From Streptomyces sp. R44 (GTDB taxonomy: Bacteria; Actinomycetota; Actinomycetes; Streptomycetales; Streptomycetaceae): DNA of 64,000 nucleotides. This document shows, piece after piece, positions 42,611 to 54,870 of this stretch. Under the pieces are notes generated by a model. The model was given only the letters and a program-made list of their open reading frames with translations, made no database searches and was not told the DNA's origin. The stretch is from NCBI RefSeq assembly GCF_041053105.1, contig NZ_CP163444.1:6138001-6202000 (forward strand), read 5' to 3'. Made by a program: the position numbers and the translations under genes. How positions within the stretch are numbered: the stretch's first letter is position 1; every line of letters starts with the position of its first letter.

Positions 42611-43456
42611 GTGCTGACAGAGACCACCACTCGGGTCCTCGAACCCGCCGACCTCGGCGCCGCGCTCGCCGTCCTGGAGAGCGCCCCCGTCGAGAACGCC
42701 TTCGTGACCGCCCGTGTCCAGGTCGCCGGGCTCGACCCCTGGCGCCTCGGCGGTGAGATGTGGGGCTGGTACACCGAGGGCAGACTCCGCTCGCTCTGCT
42801 ACTCCGGCGCCAACCTCGTCCCCATCTGCGCCACCCCCGAGGCCGTCCGCGCCTTCGCCGACCGGGCCCGCAGGATCGGCCGCCGCTGCTCCTCGATCGT
42901 CGGCCCCGCCGAGGCCACCGGCGAGCTGTGGCGGCTCCTGGAGCCCAGCTGGGGACCCGCCAGGGACGTCCGCGCCCGCCAGCCCCTGATGGTCGCCGAG
43001 GAGTCCTCCACCACCGTCGTGCCCGATCCGCTGGTGCGCCGCGTCCGCAAGGACGAGATGGAGGTGATCATGCCCGCCTGCGTGGCCATGTTCACCGAGG
43101 AGGTCGGCGTCTCCCCGCTCGCCAACGACGGCGGACTGCTCTACCAGGCCCGCGTCGCCGAGCTCGTCGGCTCCGGCCGCTCCTTCGCCCGCATCGAGGA
43201 CGGCAAGGTCGTCTTCAAGGCCGAGATCGGCGCCGCCACCCGCCAGGCCTGCCAGATCCAGGGCGTCTGGGTCGCCCCCGAGCACCGCGGCAAGGGCCTC
43301 TCCGAGACGGGCATGGCCGCCGTCCTCCAGTACGCCCTCGCCGACGTCGCCCCGGTCGTCAGCCTGTACGTCAACGACTTCAACACCCCGGCGAGGGCCG
43401 CGTACCGCCGCGTCGGCTTCCGCGAGACCGGCGCGTTCATGAGCGTGCTGTTCTGA
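42611..43456 (+). CDS. GNAT acetyltransferase with DUF4081 N-terminal domain
   Basis: 281 residues. The first half (DUF4081, about 10-130, AALAVLESAPVENAFVTARV) is followed by a GNAT domain with the acetyl-CoA site VWVAPEHRGKGLSETGMAAV and the late segment LYVNDFNTPARAAYRRVGF. It would transfer acetyl groups from acetyl-CoA to an unknown acceptor. The GTG at 42,611 directly precedes the domain; an upstream in-frame ATG at 42,533 lies in the terminator and is unlikely. The place between ispG and proS is conserved in Streptomyces. Confidence 0.9.
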   Translation: MLTETTTRVLEPADLGAALAVLESAPVENAFVTARVQVAGLDPWRLGGEMWGWYTEGRLRSLCYSGANLVPICATPEAVRAFADRARRIGRRCSSIVGPAEATGELWRLLEPSWGPARDVRARQPLMVAEESSTTVVPDPLVRRVRKDEMEVIMPACVAMFTEEVGVSPLANDGGLLYQARVAELVGSGRSFARIEDGKVVFKAEIGAATRQACQIQGVWVAPEHRGKGLSETGMAAVLQYALADVAPVVSLYVNDFNTPARAAYRRVGFRETGAFMSVLF

Positions 43457-43498
43457 ACCCGCTGTGCGCGGCGCGCGGGCGCTTGTAGGGTGCGCCGC

Positions 43499-44044
43499 AT
43501 GGATGACGCACAGGTCGTGATCGGTCCGGTCAATCTCGCCGCCCGGGTGGACGAGGCCCTCGCCGTGCAGGCGGTCGCCTTCGGCCTGGACGCGGGCGAG
43601 GTCGCCGTACGCCGCCACATCGTGCTGCGCCACCTCCTCAGCCCCGGCGCCCGCGCCTACGGGGCCACCACCCCCGACGGACGGCTCGTCGGCTTCGTGT
43701 ACGGGATGCCCAACGACCGCACCCACTGGTGGTCCACCGTCGTCGAGACGTATCTGCGGGCCACCGGCACCGCCGACTGGCTCGACGACTCCTTCGTCAT
43801 CACCGAACTGCACGTCCACCCCGACTTCCAGGGCCTGGGCGCCGGCCGCGGGCTGATCACCACCATCACCGACACCGCCGACGAGAAGCGCTCCATCCTC
43901 TCCGCGATCGACACCGACTCCCCGGCCCGCGGCCTCTACCGCTCCCTCGGCTACGTCGACCTCGCCCGGCAGGTCCACTTCCCCAGCGCCCCCCGCCCGT
44001 ACGCGGTCATGGGCGCCCCGCTGCCGCTCAGGCGCCGGAACTGA
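43499..44044 (+). CDS. GNAT family N-acetyltransferase
   Basis: 181 residues, single GNAT domain. [20 protein letters not shown] carries the acetyl-CoA pyrophosphate-binding Q/R-x-x-G-x-G/A loop and [15 protein letters not shown] the C-terminal part. The acceptor is unknown, and no ribosomal RimI/RimJ signature is evident. The ATG at 43,499 was chosen over an upstream GTG because it opens the fold. It is 42 bases after the previous acetyltransferase, probably co-transcribed with it. Confidence 0.88.
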   Translation: MDDAQVVIGPVNLAARVDEALAVQAVAFGLDAGEVAVRRHIVLRHLLSPGARAYGATTPDGRLVGFVYGMPNDRTHWWSTVVETYLRATGTADWLDDSFVITELHVHPDFQGLGAGRGLITTITDTADEKRSILSAIDTDSPARGLYRSLGYVDLARQVHFPSAPRPYAVMGAPLPLRRRN

Positions 44045-44115
44045 TTTCTCCTGCCAGGGGCCGCCCGGCTAACCTCGGGCCCATCACTTTCAGTCCCGGC
44101 AGGAGTACGAGAACC

Positions 44116-45819
44116 ATGGCCAACGCACCGGTCCAGCGCATGTCCCAGTTGATGGCGAAGACGCTGCGCGACGACCCGGCGGACGCCGAGGTCCTCAGCC
44201 ACAAGCTCCTCGTCCGCGCCGGCTACGTCCGCCGCACCGCCGCCGGCATCTGGAGCTGGCTGCCCCTCGGCAAGAAGGTCCTCTCCAACATCGAGCGGAT
44301 CGTCCGTGAGGAGATGGACGCCATCGGCGCGCAGGAGGTCACCCTGCCCGCGCTGCTGCCCCGTGAGCCGTACGAGGCGACCGGCCGCTGGGACGAGTAC
44401 GGTGCCGAGCTCTTCCGCCTCCAGGACCGCAAGGGCGGCGACTACCTCCTCGGGCCGACCCACGAGGAGATCTTCACCCTGCTGGTGAAGGACCAGTGCT
44501 CGTCCTACAAGGACCTGCCGGTGATCCTCTACCAGATCCAGAACAAGTTCCGCGACGAGGCCCGCCCCCGCGCCGGCATCCTGCGCGGCCGCGAGTTCCT
44601 CATGAAGGACTCGTACTCCTTCGACACGGAGGACGAGGGCCTCGCCCAGTCCTACGCCCTGCACCGCCAGGCCTACCGGCGCGTCTTCGAGCGCCTCGGC
44701 CTCGACTACCGCATCGTCGCCGCCACCGCCGGCGCCATGGGCGGCTCGAAGTCCGAGGAGTTCCTCGCCCCGGCCGAGGCCGGCGAGGACACCTTCGCCG
44801 ACTGCCCGAACTGCGACTTCGCCGCGAACACCGAAGCCGTCTACCAGACGGTGAAGCCGGTCGACGGCGCCGCGGTCCCCGCCGCCGAGGAGATCCCCAC
44901 CCCCGACACCCCGACGATCGAGACCCTCGCGGCCTCCCTCGGCGTGCCGGCCTCCGCGACCCTCAAGAACCTCCTGGTGAAGGTCGACGGCGAGATCGTC
45001 GCCATCGGCGTCCCCGGCGACCGCGAGGTCGACATGGACAAGGTCGAGGAGCACTTCGGCCCGACCGCGACGGTCGAGCTGGTGACGGAGGAGGACTTCG
45101 CGCAGCGCAGCGACCTCGTCCGCGGCTACGTCGGCCCCCAGGGCCTGGAGAAGGTCACCTACATCGCCGACCCGCGCGTGGCGCCCGGCACCGCGTGGAT
45201 CACGGGTGCCAACAAGGAGGGCATGCACGCGAAGAACGTCGTCGCGGGCCGTGACTTCGAGGTCTCCGAGTACGTCGACGTCGTCGTCGTCCAGGAGGGC
45301 GACCCGTGCCCCAAGTGCGGCACCGGCCTCAAGCTGGACCGCGCCATCGAGATCGGCCACATCTTCCAGCTCGGCCGCAAGTACGCCGACGCCCTCAAGC
45401 TCGACGTCCTCGGCCAGAACGGCAAGCCGGTCCGCGTGACCATGGGTTCGTACGGCATCGGCGTCTCCCGCGCGGTCGCGGCGCTCGCCGAGCAGACGGC
45501 GGACGAGAAGGGTCTGTGCTGGCCGGCGGAGGTCGCCCCGGCCGACGTCCACGTCGTCGCCGCCGGCAAGGCCCTCCAGACGGAACTGGCCCTGGAGGTC
45601 TCGGAGAAGCTCTCCGCGGCCGGCCTCCGCGTCCTGGTCGACGACCGCGCGGGCGTCTCCCCGGGCGTCAAGTTCACCGACGCGGAGCTCATGGGCGTCC
45701 CGAAGATCCTCGTCGCGGGGCGTCGCTCGGGTGAGGGCGTGGTGGAGCTGAAGGACCGCCGGACGGGCGAGCGCGAGGAACTGACGGTCGCGGAGGCCCT
45801 CACCCGCCTGACGGCCTGA
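44116..45819 (+). CDS. proS: Prolyl-tRNA synthetase, bacterial long form
   Basis: 567 residues. Class II motifs are present: motif 2 [20 protein letters not shown] and motif 3 [14 protein letters not shown]. An editing insertion of about 180 residues between motifs 2 and 3 (about 230-400, with [20 protein letters not shown]) deacylates Ala-tRNA(Pro), and a C-terminal anticodon-binding domain follows. It charges tRNA-Pro in the cytoplasm. The ATG has AGGAG about a dozen bases upstream. It is followed by the repeat element of copy B. Confidence 0.96.
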   Translation: MANAPVQRMSQLMAKTLRDDPADAEVLSHKLLVRAGYVRRTAAGIWSWLPLGKKVLSNIERIVREEMDAIGAQEVTLPALLPREPYEATGRWDEYGAELFRLQDRKGGDYLLGPTHEEIFTLLVKDQCSSYKDLPVILYQIQNKFRDEARPRAGILRGREFLMKDSYSFDTEDEGLAQSYALHRQAYRRVFERLGLDYRIVAATAGAMGGSKSEEFLAPAEAGEDTFADCPNCDFAANTEAVYQTVKPVDGAAVPAAEEIPTPDTPTIETLAASLGVPASATLKNLLVKVDGEIVAIGVPGDREVDMDKVEEHFGPTATVELVTEEDFAQRSDLVRGYVGPQGLEKVTYIADPRVAPGTAWITGANKEGMHAKNVVAGRDFEVSEYVDVVVVQEGDPCPKCGTGLKLDRAIEIGHIFQLGRKYADALKLDVLGQNGKPVRVTMGSYGIGVSRAVAALAEQTADEKGLCWPAEVAPADVHVVAAGKALQTELALEVSEKLSAAGLRVLVDDRAGVSPGVKFTDAELMGVPKILVAGRRSGEGVVELKDRRTGEREELTVAEALTRLTA

Positions 45820-45839
45820 CCCACCGGCGCGGCCGCCCC

Positions 45840-46104
45840 CCGCCGGTGTGGGGCCCGCGCCCTTGCGGGGCGGTGCCCCTCGCCCACCCCCGTGTGGGCA
45901 ATCGTCCCGCTGGGGCGGGACGGGTGGGCACACGGGACGGCGCCCTTCAGCGGCGCCTCCGCGTTCCGCGCCTGGACCCGCACCGACCGCGCGGCGCACG
46001 ACGTGGTGCGGGTTCAGGCGCGGGAGCCTCTGGCGCCGGCAAGGCGCGGGTCCGTTGTGCCCACCCGTTCCGCCCCGGCGGAACGCATGCCCACAACGAG
46101 GGAG
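45840..46104. repeat. Composite inverted-repeat element, copy B (type II then type I)
   Basis: Between proS and the convergent SPFH gene. Hairpin II is at 45889-45936 (CCCGTGTG/CACACGGG; inner CGTCCCGC/GCGGGACG; loops GGCAAT and GGTGGG). Its tail has GGCGCC/GGCGCC and CGCG/CGCG hairpins to about 45,985. The inverted type I tail (about 46,000-46,050) leads to hairpin I at 46053-46098 (CGTTGTG/CACAACG; inner CGTTCCGC/GCGGAACG). Relative to copies A and C the whole element is reversed. Apparent ORFs across it are by-products of the repeat. Confidence 0.85.
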
Positions 46105-46259
46105 GGCACCGCCCCGGCGGAACGCGTGCCCACGACGGGGGTGGGCACCGCCCCGGCGGAACGCGTGCCCACGACGGGGGTGGGCACCGCCCCGGCGGAA
46201 CGCGTGCCCACGACGGGGGTGGGCACCGCCCCGGCGGGACGCGTGCCCACAACGGGCGC
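46065..46259. repeat. 39-bp tandem array attached to repeat copy B
   Basis: Four near-identical 39-bp units start at 46104, 46143, 46182 and 46221, with a diverged fifth at 46065 overlapping hairpin I. Each contains GGGCACC, CCGGCGGAACGCGTGCCCAC and a G-run. Because 39 is divisible by three, all frames stay open and give artificial 13-residue repeats. The array ends five bases before the stop of the SPFH gene. Confidence 0.9.
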
Positions 46260-46263
46260 GGCG

Positions 46264-47166
46264 TCACGCGTGCTTTTCGTGGGGGGCCGGTTCGACCGAC
46301 GTGCCCGTCAGGTCCTCCACCGCCTCCTCCGCCGCCGCCCGCCCCTTCAGATACGCCTCGCTCAGCGGCGCCGCCGCCGACGACCCCTCCACCTCCGCCG
46401 GGCCCCCCGGCGTCGCGCGTTCCAGGAACCTCAGCAGTTCCACCGGAATCGGCAGGACGAGCGTCGAGTTCTTCTCCGCCGAGACCGCCATCACCGTCTG
46501 CAGCAGTCGGAGCTGCAGCGCGGCCGGCTGGTCCGACATCACCCCCGCCGCCTCCGCCAGCTTCTTCGAGGCCTGGAGCTCCGCGTCCGCGTTGATGACC
46601 CGCGCCCGCCGCTCCCGGTCCGCCTCCGCCTGCCGGGCCATGGAGCGCTTCATGGTCTCCGGCAGGGACACGTCCTTGATCTCGACCCGGTCGATCGCGA
46701 CGCCCCAGCCCATCGCAGGACTGTCGAGCATCAGCTCAAGGCCCTGGTTGAGCTTCTCGCGGTTGGACAGCAGATCGTCGAGGTCGCTCTTGCCGATGAT
46801 CGACCGCAGCGAGGTCTGCGCCATCTGGGAGACCGCGAACTTGTAGTCCTCCACGCGCACCAGCGCGTCGGCCGCGTCGACGACCTTGAAGTAGACGACC
46901 GCGTCGACCCGTACCGTCACGTTGTCCCGGGTGATGCCCTCCTGCGCGGGCACGGGCATCGTGACGATCTGCATGTTCACCTTGTGCAGGCGGTCGACGA
47001 CCGGAACGATCATCGTGAAGCCGGGCGAGCGGATGTCGTCACGCAGCCGGCCGAAGCGGAACACGACACCCCGCTCGTACTGCTTGACCACCCGCGCCGC
47101 CGCCGCCGCGTACACCGCGGCCGCCGCGGCCGCGCCGGCCGCCGCCATGAGCAGCTCTTCGATCAT
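46264..47166 (-). CDS. SPFH-domain (stomatin/band 7) membrane protein
   Basis: 300 residues. An N-terminal Ala-rich membrane helix (LLMAAAGAAAAAAVYAAAAA) is followed by the SPFH domain (about 30-180, YERGVVFRFGRL and VVYFKVVDAADALVRV) and a helical region with VEIKDVSLPETMKRSMARQA, typical of stomatin/slipin proteins. Such proteins oligomerise at the membrane inner face and organise microdomains or proteases. The ATG at 47,166 has AGGGGG upstream. No NfeD partner gene is adjacent. It is convergent with proS across repeat copy B. Confidence 0.9.
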   Translation of the reverse strand: MIEELLMAAAGAAAAAAVYAAAAARVVKQYERGVVFRFGRLRDDIRSPGFTMIVPVVDRLHKVNMQIVTMPVPAQEGITRDNVTVRVDAVVYFKVVDAADALVRVEDYKFAVSQMAQTSLRSIIGKSDLDDLLSNREKLNQGLELMLDSPAMGWGVAIDRVEIKDVSLPETMKRSMARQAEADRERRARVINADAELQASKKLAEAAGVMSDQPAALQLRLLQTVMAVSAEKNSTLVLPIPVELLRFLERATPGGPAEVEGSSAAAPLSEAYLKGRAAAEEAVEDLTGTSVEPAPHEKHA

Positions 47167-47212
47167 CACGGCCCCCTGGATTGAGCCGAAAAGGTACAAA
47201 AAGGGTATTCCC

Positions 47213-48112
47213 CTACAGCCAGCTCGCGAACTCCAGAAGCAGCTCGGCGTCCTGCCGCCGCCCGGCCGTCAGCGCCCGGGTCCCCGATTCGACCGCGCGG
47301 AACAGGGTCCAGCCGCGCAGCCGCTCCCGGTCCAGGTCCAGGGAGTCCGCCAGCTTGTTGACCCGCCGCCGGGCCGCCGAGGCGCCGGAGGACGCGGCCA
47401 CCAGGTCCTCGACCCGGTCCCGTACGAGCCGGGCCAGGTCGTAGGCCCGCTCGCCCACCAGCGGCTCGGGTCCGACCGCCAGCCAGGGCGTCCGGTCGCC
47501 GGCGAGGACCTTGCCCTGCCGGAAGTTCCCGTGCAGCAGCAGTGACTCGGAGGGGTCGGCCACCAGCTCCTCGCGGACCGAGAGCGCCGCCGCCGTCAGT
47601 TCCCCGGTCGCCGGGTCCGCGCGGTACGGCTCCATCGCCCGGGCCTGCCGGTCCGTCCGCTCCGCCGCCGTCTCGAAACCGTGCCCGGCCGGTGGCTCGA
47701 CCCACAGCCTCCGTACGGTGCCGGCGGCCTCCAGGAGCGCCTTCGCCTCCGGCAGGGAGCGCAGCGAGACCTCGGGGTGCAGCCGTTCGAGGACGAGCGC
47801 GTCCTCCCCGGCCTCGTCGAGGAGCTGGACCGCACCCCAGCCGTTCCAGTGCGCCAGCGCGTCCCGTTCGAGGTCCGGCCGGGTGAACGGCGGCGCGATC
47901 TTGAGCGCGGCGGGGGAGCCGTCGGAGCGCCGGACGAGCACGACGAGGCTGCTCCGTCCGCCGGGGGCCATCACCCGTTCGGTGTCCAGGGACGCGTGGG
48001 CGAGCGCCTGCTCGGCGAGCACGGGCAGCTTTCCGAGCCACTCGGCCGCCGCGGCGGCCCCGTACGTCTCACCGAGCGTCCTGGCCAGTCGCTGCGGCGG
48101 TTCGAAACCCAT
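47213..48112 (-). CDS. Aminoglycoside phosphotransferase-like protein lacking catalytic residues (pseudokinase)
   Basis: 299 residues with the APH(6)/StrB-like layout: DALVLERLHPEVSL at the hinge, then LLLHGNFRQGKVLAG and LAVGPEPLVGERAYDLARLV. In active enzymes the corresponding motifs read HGDxHxxN and I-D-P. Here N196 replaces the catalytic Asp, K201 the metal-binding Asn and G214 the second metal Asp. The protein therefore keeps the fold but should not transfer phosphate in the usual way. It is not a credible resistance gene; a sensory or scaffold role is possible. ATG 48,112 is the natural start; the gene is divergent from no neighbour and lies 46 bases upstream of the SPFH gene. Confidence 0.82.
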   Translation of the reverse strand: MGFEPPQRLARTLGETYGAAAAAEWLGKLPVLAEQALAHASLDTERVMAPGGRSSLVVLVRRSDGSPAALKIAPPFTRPDLERDALAHWNGWGAVQLLDEAGEDALVLERLHPEVSLRSLPEAKALLEAAGTVRRLWVEPPAGHGFETAAERTDRQARAMEPYRADPATGELTAAALSVREELVADPSESLLLHGNFRQGKVLAGDRTPWLAVGPEPLVGERAYDLARLVRDRVEDLVAASSGASAARRRVNKLADSLDLDRERLRGWTLFRAVESGTRALTAGRRQDAELLLEFASWL

Positions 48113-48156
48113 GCGTACGTTGTTCCTTCGGTCGGGGCGGGACTCGGTCGGGGCGG

Positions 48157-48573
48157 CTACACCCGCTCGGCGAGCCCAGGAAAGGTTACGTCGCTGCCGC
48201 GCCAGCGGACGGCCCGTACCGCCGCCTCCCGGAGCGCGGCGGCCGCCGCGCCCCGCGCGCGGCCCTCGGTGGCCCGGACGAGGTCGGAGTAGACCCCGGC
48301 CACCCGGTCCTCCAGGACCGCCGCGAGCCGCACCGCGCCGGCCGGGTCCGCGACCGGGAACGGCAGCTCGTACGCCGCCTCCGCCGCCACCGGCGTCCCG
48401 CCGAGGTCCCGCACGGTTCGGCGCAGGGCGTCCCGCCGGGCCCGGTGCGCCTCGTACGCGGCGGTCGCCTCGGCCCGCCGTTCGGTGCCGACGCGGGCGC
48501 CGACGACGCCGTACCCGTACACGGCGGCGTGCTCGGCGGCCAGCGCGGCCTGGGTCGCGACGAGGGCGCTCAT
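48157..48573 (-). CDS. Ferritin-like DUF4439 protein
   Basis: 138 residues, four-helix pattern. AALAAEHAAVYGYGVVGARV with E and H, and AYEAHRARRDALRRTVRDLG carry the carboxylate/histidine positions of the ferritin-like fold; FPVADPAGAVRLAAVLEDRV continues it. The function is unknown. The ATG overlaps the upstream lipoprotein stop by four bases (ATGA), so they are produced together. The location next to rimP is conserved in Streptomyces. Confidence 0.85.
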   Translation of the reverse strand: MSALVATQAALAAEHAAVYGYGVVGARVGTERRAEATAAYEAHRARRDALRRTVRDLGGTPVAAEAAYELPFPVADPAGAVRLAAVLEDRVAGVYSDLVRATEGRARGAAAAALREAAVRAVRWRGSDVTFPGLAERV

Positions 48574-49133
48574 GCCCGGGCTCCTTCGGTCAGCAGATAG
48601 GCGTGGGCGGCGCCGGAGGCGGCCACGGAGGCGAGCAGCCGGGCGTACTCGGGCGGGGCGGTGAGCAGTGCGGCGGTGTGCCCGTCGGAGGCCCTGCGCT
48701 CGGCCGCGGCGAGTTCCCTGAGGGCGGCCCGGGGGTCGGCCGCCACCCGTACGGGCGCGGGAGAGGCCGTGGGCTTCACGGAGGCGGAGGCGGAGGGGGA
48801 GGCCGAGGCCGCTGCCGTCGTCGGCTTCACCGTCGTGCCGCCCTCCCCGAGCGCCTTCGCGTGCGCCGCCACCGCGCCCCGCAGCGCGGTCAGCCGGGGT
48901 GCCAGGGCCGGGTGGGCGGCGAGCGTCGCGTCGTAACGTTCCAGCAGGCCGCGCGCGGCGGTCACCGACCGCAGCCGCAGGGCCGCCTCGGTGCGCGCCA
49001 CCCGTTCGGCCTCCAGCTCGGCGGCGCTCGGCCGCCGGGGCCCGCCGCCCGACGAGGAGGTGCAGGCCACGAGGGCCGCCGCTCCCGTCGCCGCGCCCGC
49101 CACGAGGAGTGCGCGCCTGCCCGTCGTCGTCAC
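48570..49133 (-). CDS. Predicted lipoprotein
   Basis: 187 residues. The N-terminus [20 protein letters not shown] has a signal with lipobox LVAC, giving an exported lipid-anchored protein. A helical region (about 40-90, [20 protein letters not shown]) and a Ser/Ala/Pro/Thr-rich linker near 105-125 follow, and then another helical segment with [15 protein letters not shown]. No catalytic motif was recognised. The GTG at 49,133 has GGGGAGAG upstream, better than an ATG at 49,173. It is coupled to the ferritin-like gene and divergent from rimP, so the two proteins may act together at the membrane. Confidence 0.75.
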   Translation of the reverse strand: MTTTGRRALLVAGAATGAAALVACTSSSGGGPRRPSAAELEAERVARTEAALRLRSVTAARGLLERYDATLAAHPALAPRLTALRGAVAAHAKALGEGGTTVKPTTAAASASPSASASVKPTASPAPVRVAADPRAALRELAAAERRASDGHTAALLTAPPEYARLLASVAASGAAHAYLLTEGARA

Positions 49134-49312
49134 GCCTGCTCTCCCCGTCTGCCGTCCGTCGTCGAAGATCATCGAGATCACCGCAGGCGAGCGTACCCGC
49201 GGGCCCCGGGGCCATGGACGGCAACACCCTCCCGGACCGGATACCCTTTGTGCTGACACGCGACGACACGCGACGAACCCACAACAGCACACGCGGCCGA
49301 GGAGTCACCCGG

Positions 49313-49810
49313 ATGAGCACCACCCAGAGCGACAGGCTGCGCGGACTCGTGGAGCCGCTCGTCGCCGCGAAGGACCTGGATCTGGAAGAGATCGAGGTGT
49401 CCCGGGCCGGCCGCCGCGGACTGCTGCGGATCGTCGTCGACTCGGACGAGGGCGTGGAGCTGGACGCCTGCGCCGAGCTGAGCCGCGCGATCTCCGAGAA
49501 GCTCGACGAGACCGACGCGATGGGCGAGGGCGAGTACGTCCTCGAAGTCAGCTCCCCGGGCGCCGACCGCCCCCTCACCGAGCACCGCCACTACGTGCGC
49601 GCCACCGGCCGCCTGGCCAAGCTCCAGCTGGTCGAGGGCGGCGACCTGGTCGCGCGCATCCTGGCCGTGGACGAGGACGGCCTCGACATGGAGGTGCCGG
49701 GCGTGAAGGGGCGCAAGCCCACCGCCCGCCGGGTCGAGTTCGCCGAGATCGTCAAGGCGCGTGTCGAGATCGAGTTCAACCGCAAGGACAAGAAGGAAGA
49801 GGAGGCGTAG
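49313..49810 (+). CDS. rimP: Ribosome maturation factor RimP
   Basis: 165 residues. The N-terminal domain ([20 protein letters not shown], then [12 protein letters not shown] and [14 protein letters not shown]) and the C-terminal SH3-like domain ([20 protein letters not shown]) are both present. It assists assembly of the 30S subunit. The ATG has GAGGAG upstream. It begins the rimP-nusA-rnpM-infB cluster; the nusA GTG starts two bases after its stop. Confidence 0.95.
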   Translation: MSTTQSDRLRGLVEPLVAAKDLDLEEIEVSRAGRRGLLRIVVDSDEGVELDACAELSRAISEKLDETDAMGEGEYVLEVSSPGADRPLTEHRHYVRATGRLAKLQLVEGGDLVARILAVDEDGLDMEVPGVKGRKPTARRVEFAEIVKARVEIEFNRKDKKEEEA

Positions 49811-49812
49811 CC

Positions 49813-50808
49813 GTGGACATCGACGTGAAGCTCCTGAAGGGCTTGGCACAGGAGAAGGAAATCTCCTTCGAGATGCTGGTCGAGGCGATCGAGTCGGCCC
49901 TCCTCATCGCGTACCACCGCACCCCCGACGCCCGTCGCCACGCGCGCGTGGAGCTGAACCGGGCCACCGGTCACGTGACGGTGTGGGCGAAGGAGGACCC
50001 CTCCGACCTGGAGGAGGGCCAGGAGCCCAAGGACTTCGACGACACCCCGTCGGACTTCGGCCGGATCGCGGCGAGCACCGCCCGCCAGGTCATCCAGCAG
50101 CGGCTGCGGGACGCCGAGAACGACGTGACCTTCGGCGAGTACGCGCGCCGTGAGGGCGATGTCGTCGCCGGTGTGGTGCAGCAGGGCAAGGACCCGAAGA
50201 ACGTCCTCGTCAAGCTGGACGACAAGCTGGAGGCCATCCTTCCGGTGCAGGAGCAGGTGCCGGGCGAGGAGTACACGCACGGTCTGCGGCTGCGCACGTA
50301 CGTCGTCCGGGTGGCGAAGGGTGTCCGCGGTCCGTCCGTCACCCTCTCGCGCACCCACCCGAACCTGGTGAAGAAGCTCTTCGCCCTGGAGGTGCCGGAG
50401 ATCGCCGACGGTTCCGTCGAGATCGCGGCGATCGCCCGTGAGGCCGGTCACCGCACCAAGATCGCCGTGCGTTCCACCCGTTCGGGCCTGAACCCCAAGG
50501 GCGCCTGCATCGGCCCGATGGGCAGCCGCGTCCGCAACGTGATGGCGGAGCTGCTCGGCGAGAAGATCGACATCGTCGACTGGTCGGACGACCCGGCCGA
50601 GATGGTGGCGAACGCCCTCTCGCCGGCGCGGGTCTCCAAGGTCGAGGTCGTGGACCTGGCCGCCCGCTCCGCGCGGGTGACGGTGCCGGACTACCAGCTG
50701 TCGCTGGCGATCGGCAAGGAGGGCCAGAACGCCCGCCTCGCCGCGCGGCTCACCGGCTGGCGGATCGACATCCGTCCGGACACGGAACCGGCCGGTCCGC
50801 AGGACTGA
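49813..50808 (+). CDS. nusA: Transcription termination/antitermination factor NusA
   Basis: 331 residues, short actinobacterial form without the acidic repeats. The N-terminal RNA-polymerase-binding domain (about 1-100) is followed by an S1 domain (about 105-180) and two KH domains ([20 protein letters not shown] and [20 protein letters not shown]). It regulates pausing, termination and rRNA antitermination. The GTG start is directly after the rimP stop. Confidence 0.96.
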   Translation: MDIDVKLLKGLAQEKEISFEMLVEAIESALLIAYHRTPDARRHARVELNRATGHVTVWAKEDPSDLEEGQEPKDFDDTPSDFGRIAASTARQVIQQRLRDAENDVTFGEYARREGDVVAGVVQQGKDPKNVLVKLDDKLEAILPVQEQVPGEEYTHGLRLRTYVVRVAKGVRGPSVTLSRTHPNLVKKLFALEVPEIADGSVEIAAIAREAGHRTKIAVRSTRSGLNPKGACIGPMGSRVRNVMAELLGEKIDIVDWSDDPAEMVANALSPARVSKVEVVDLAARSARVTVPDYQLSLAIGKEGQNARLAARLTGWRIDIRPDTEPAGPQD

Positions 50809-50882
50809 GACCGTTTTTGGCCAACAGCTGTTCGATTTTTGCCCCAAACGGGTGAGGTCGGTACGGGGAGGTAGACTTAATC

Positions 50883-51164
50883 GTGTCTGGCCGGACGCAT
50901 GCCTGCGCGTGCCCTGAGCGAACCTGTGTGGGATGCCGGGAGCGAGCGGCCAAGAGCGATCTGCTGCGGATCGTGGTGAATAAGGACGAGTGCGTCCCTG
51001 ATCATCGCGGTACGCTGCCCGGCCGGGGTGCGTACCTGCACCCCGCCGTGGTCTGTCTCGACCTGGCGGTCCGCCGCCGGGCCTTTCCGAGGGCCTTCAA
51101 GGTCCAGGGACCGCTCGACACGGAGGCACTCCGCCACCACGTCGAGCAGGCGGCACCGCAGTGA
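50883..51164 (+). CDS. rnpM: YlxR-family RNA-binding protein (RnpM, RNase P modulator)
   Basis: 93 residues. [20 protein letters not shown] with its cysteines and Arg-rich start, then [19 protein letters not shown], define the YlxR/DUF448 family. YlxR of Bacillus was recently described as an RNase P-binding protein and renamed RnpM; the same role is inferred here. The GTG at 50,883 follows GGGGAGG at 50,865-50,871; TAGACT at 50,872 could also be a -10 box giving a near-leaderless message from inside the operon. Confidence 0.9.
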   Translation: MSGRTHACACPERTCVGCRERAAKSDLLRIVVNKDECVPDHRGTLPGRGAYLHPAVVCLDLAVRRRAFPRAFKVQGPLDTEALRHHVEQAAPQ

Positions 51165-51230
51165 ACAAGAAGTACGGCACGGAACACCGTGCGGTCAGGT
51201 ACCTCGCGAGTTGGAAGTAGGTCGAGATTG

Positions 51231-51263
51231 CGATGAGCACTCGATGAGTACGCGATGAGTACG
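51231..51263 (+). repeat. Three 11-bp direct repeats upstream of infB
   Basis: CGATGAGCACT, CGATGAGTACG and CGATGAGTACG follow each other directly, 52 bases before the infB start codon. They contain ATGAG motifs out of frame with infB and may influence infB leader structure. Confidence 0.7.
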
Positions 51264-51314
51264 CCCATGAAGTAGCGACGGTCCGGCGGTAACCGGACCT
51301 CACAAAGGAGCGAA

Positions 51315-54404
<3,090 letters not shown>

Positions 54405-54419
54405 CGCGTAGGGCTGCGT

Positions 54420-54510
54420 CCGGGGCCGGTCGGCGGAAGTATTTCCGTCGATCGGCCCCGGCCGTTGCGTGTACGGTTCTGGTGTCCCTGCCAAGCGACG
54501 GCGTGGCAGG
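54420..54510 (+). terminator. Hairpins between infB and the DUF503 gene
   Basis: The first hairpin (54420-54461) pairs CCGGGGCCG with CGGCCCCGG and has an inner CGGAA/TTCCG. The second (54487-54510) pairs CCTGCCA with TGGCAGG. They fall just after the infB stop and before the DUF503 start, so they probably reduce or stop readthrough. Confidence 0.6.
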
Positions 54511-54546
54511 CCACCGAACCCGAACCGGCGGGACATCCGGCACTAC

Positions 54547-54840
54547 ATGTACGTGGGGACTCTGTCCTTCGACCTGCTCCTCGGCGACGTCCACTCGTTG
54601 AAGGAGAAACGCTCCGTCGTCCGGCCCATCGTCGCCGAGCTCCAGCGCAAGTTCTCCGTGAGCGCGGCCGAGGTGGGCGACCAGGACCTCCATCGCAGGG
54701 CCCGTCTCGGTGTCGCGCTGGTGTCCGGGGACCCGGGGTTCCTCTCGGACGTGCTCGACCGCTGTGAGCGGCTCGTCGCCGCACGTCCGGAGGTGGAGCT
54801 GCTTTCGGTGCGCCGCAGGCTCCACACTGATGAAGACTGA
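54547..54840 (+). CDS. DUF503 (YlxP-like) protein
   Basis: 97 residues. YVGTLSFDLLLGDVHSLKEK is the family start, followed by the SLKEKRSVVRPIVAEL segment, and VALVSGDPGFLSDVLDRCER later. The role is unknown, but the gene sits between infB and rbfA in many bacteria and is linked to translation. An ATG at 54,547 was chosen because the fold begins there; an upstream in-frame start would run through a hairpin. Confidence 0.88.
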   Translation: MYVGTLSFDLLLGDVHSLKEKRSVVRPIVAELQRKFSVSAAEVGDQDLHRRARLGVALVSGDPGFLSDVLDRCERLVAARPEVELLSVRRRLHTDED

Positions 54841-54870
54841 TTTGAGCAAGGCAAAGAAGGAGAAGGACCA

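Noticed and set aside
46065..46259. Possible CRISPR array
   Set aside because: Units are directly adjacent with no unique spacers, and no cas genes are present.
45846..46846. Open frames with 13-residue repeats across repeat copy B
   Set aside because: The 39-base period leaves several frames open at once with different peptides, so the repeats are DNA-level, not protein-level.
47213..48112. Aminoglycoside resistance gene
   Set aside because: Catalytic Asp and both metal ligands are replaced, and the gene sits in a conserved chromosomal neighbourhood.
49215..49247. Promoter for rimP with TGGACG and TACCCT
   Set aside because: The spacing of 21 bases is too long for a confident call.
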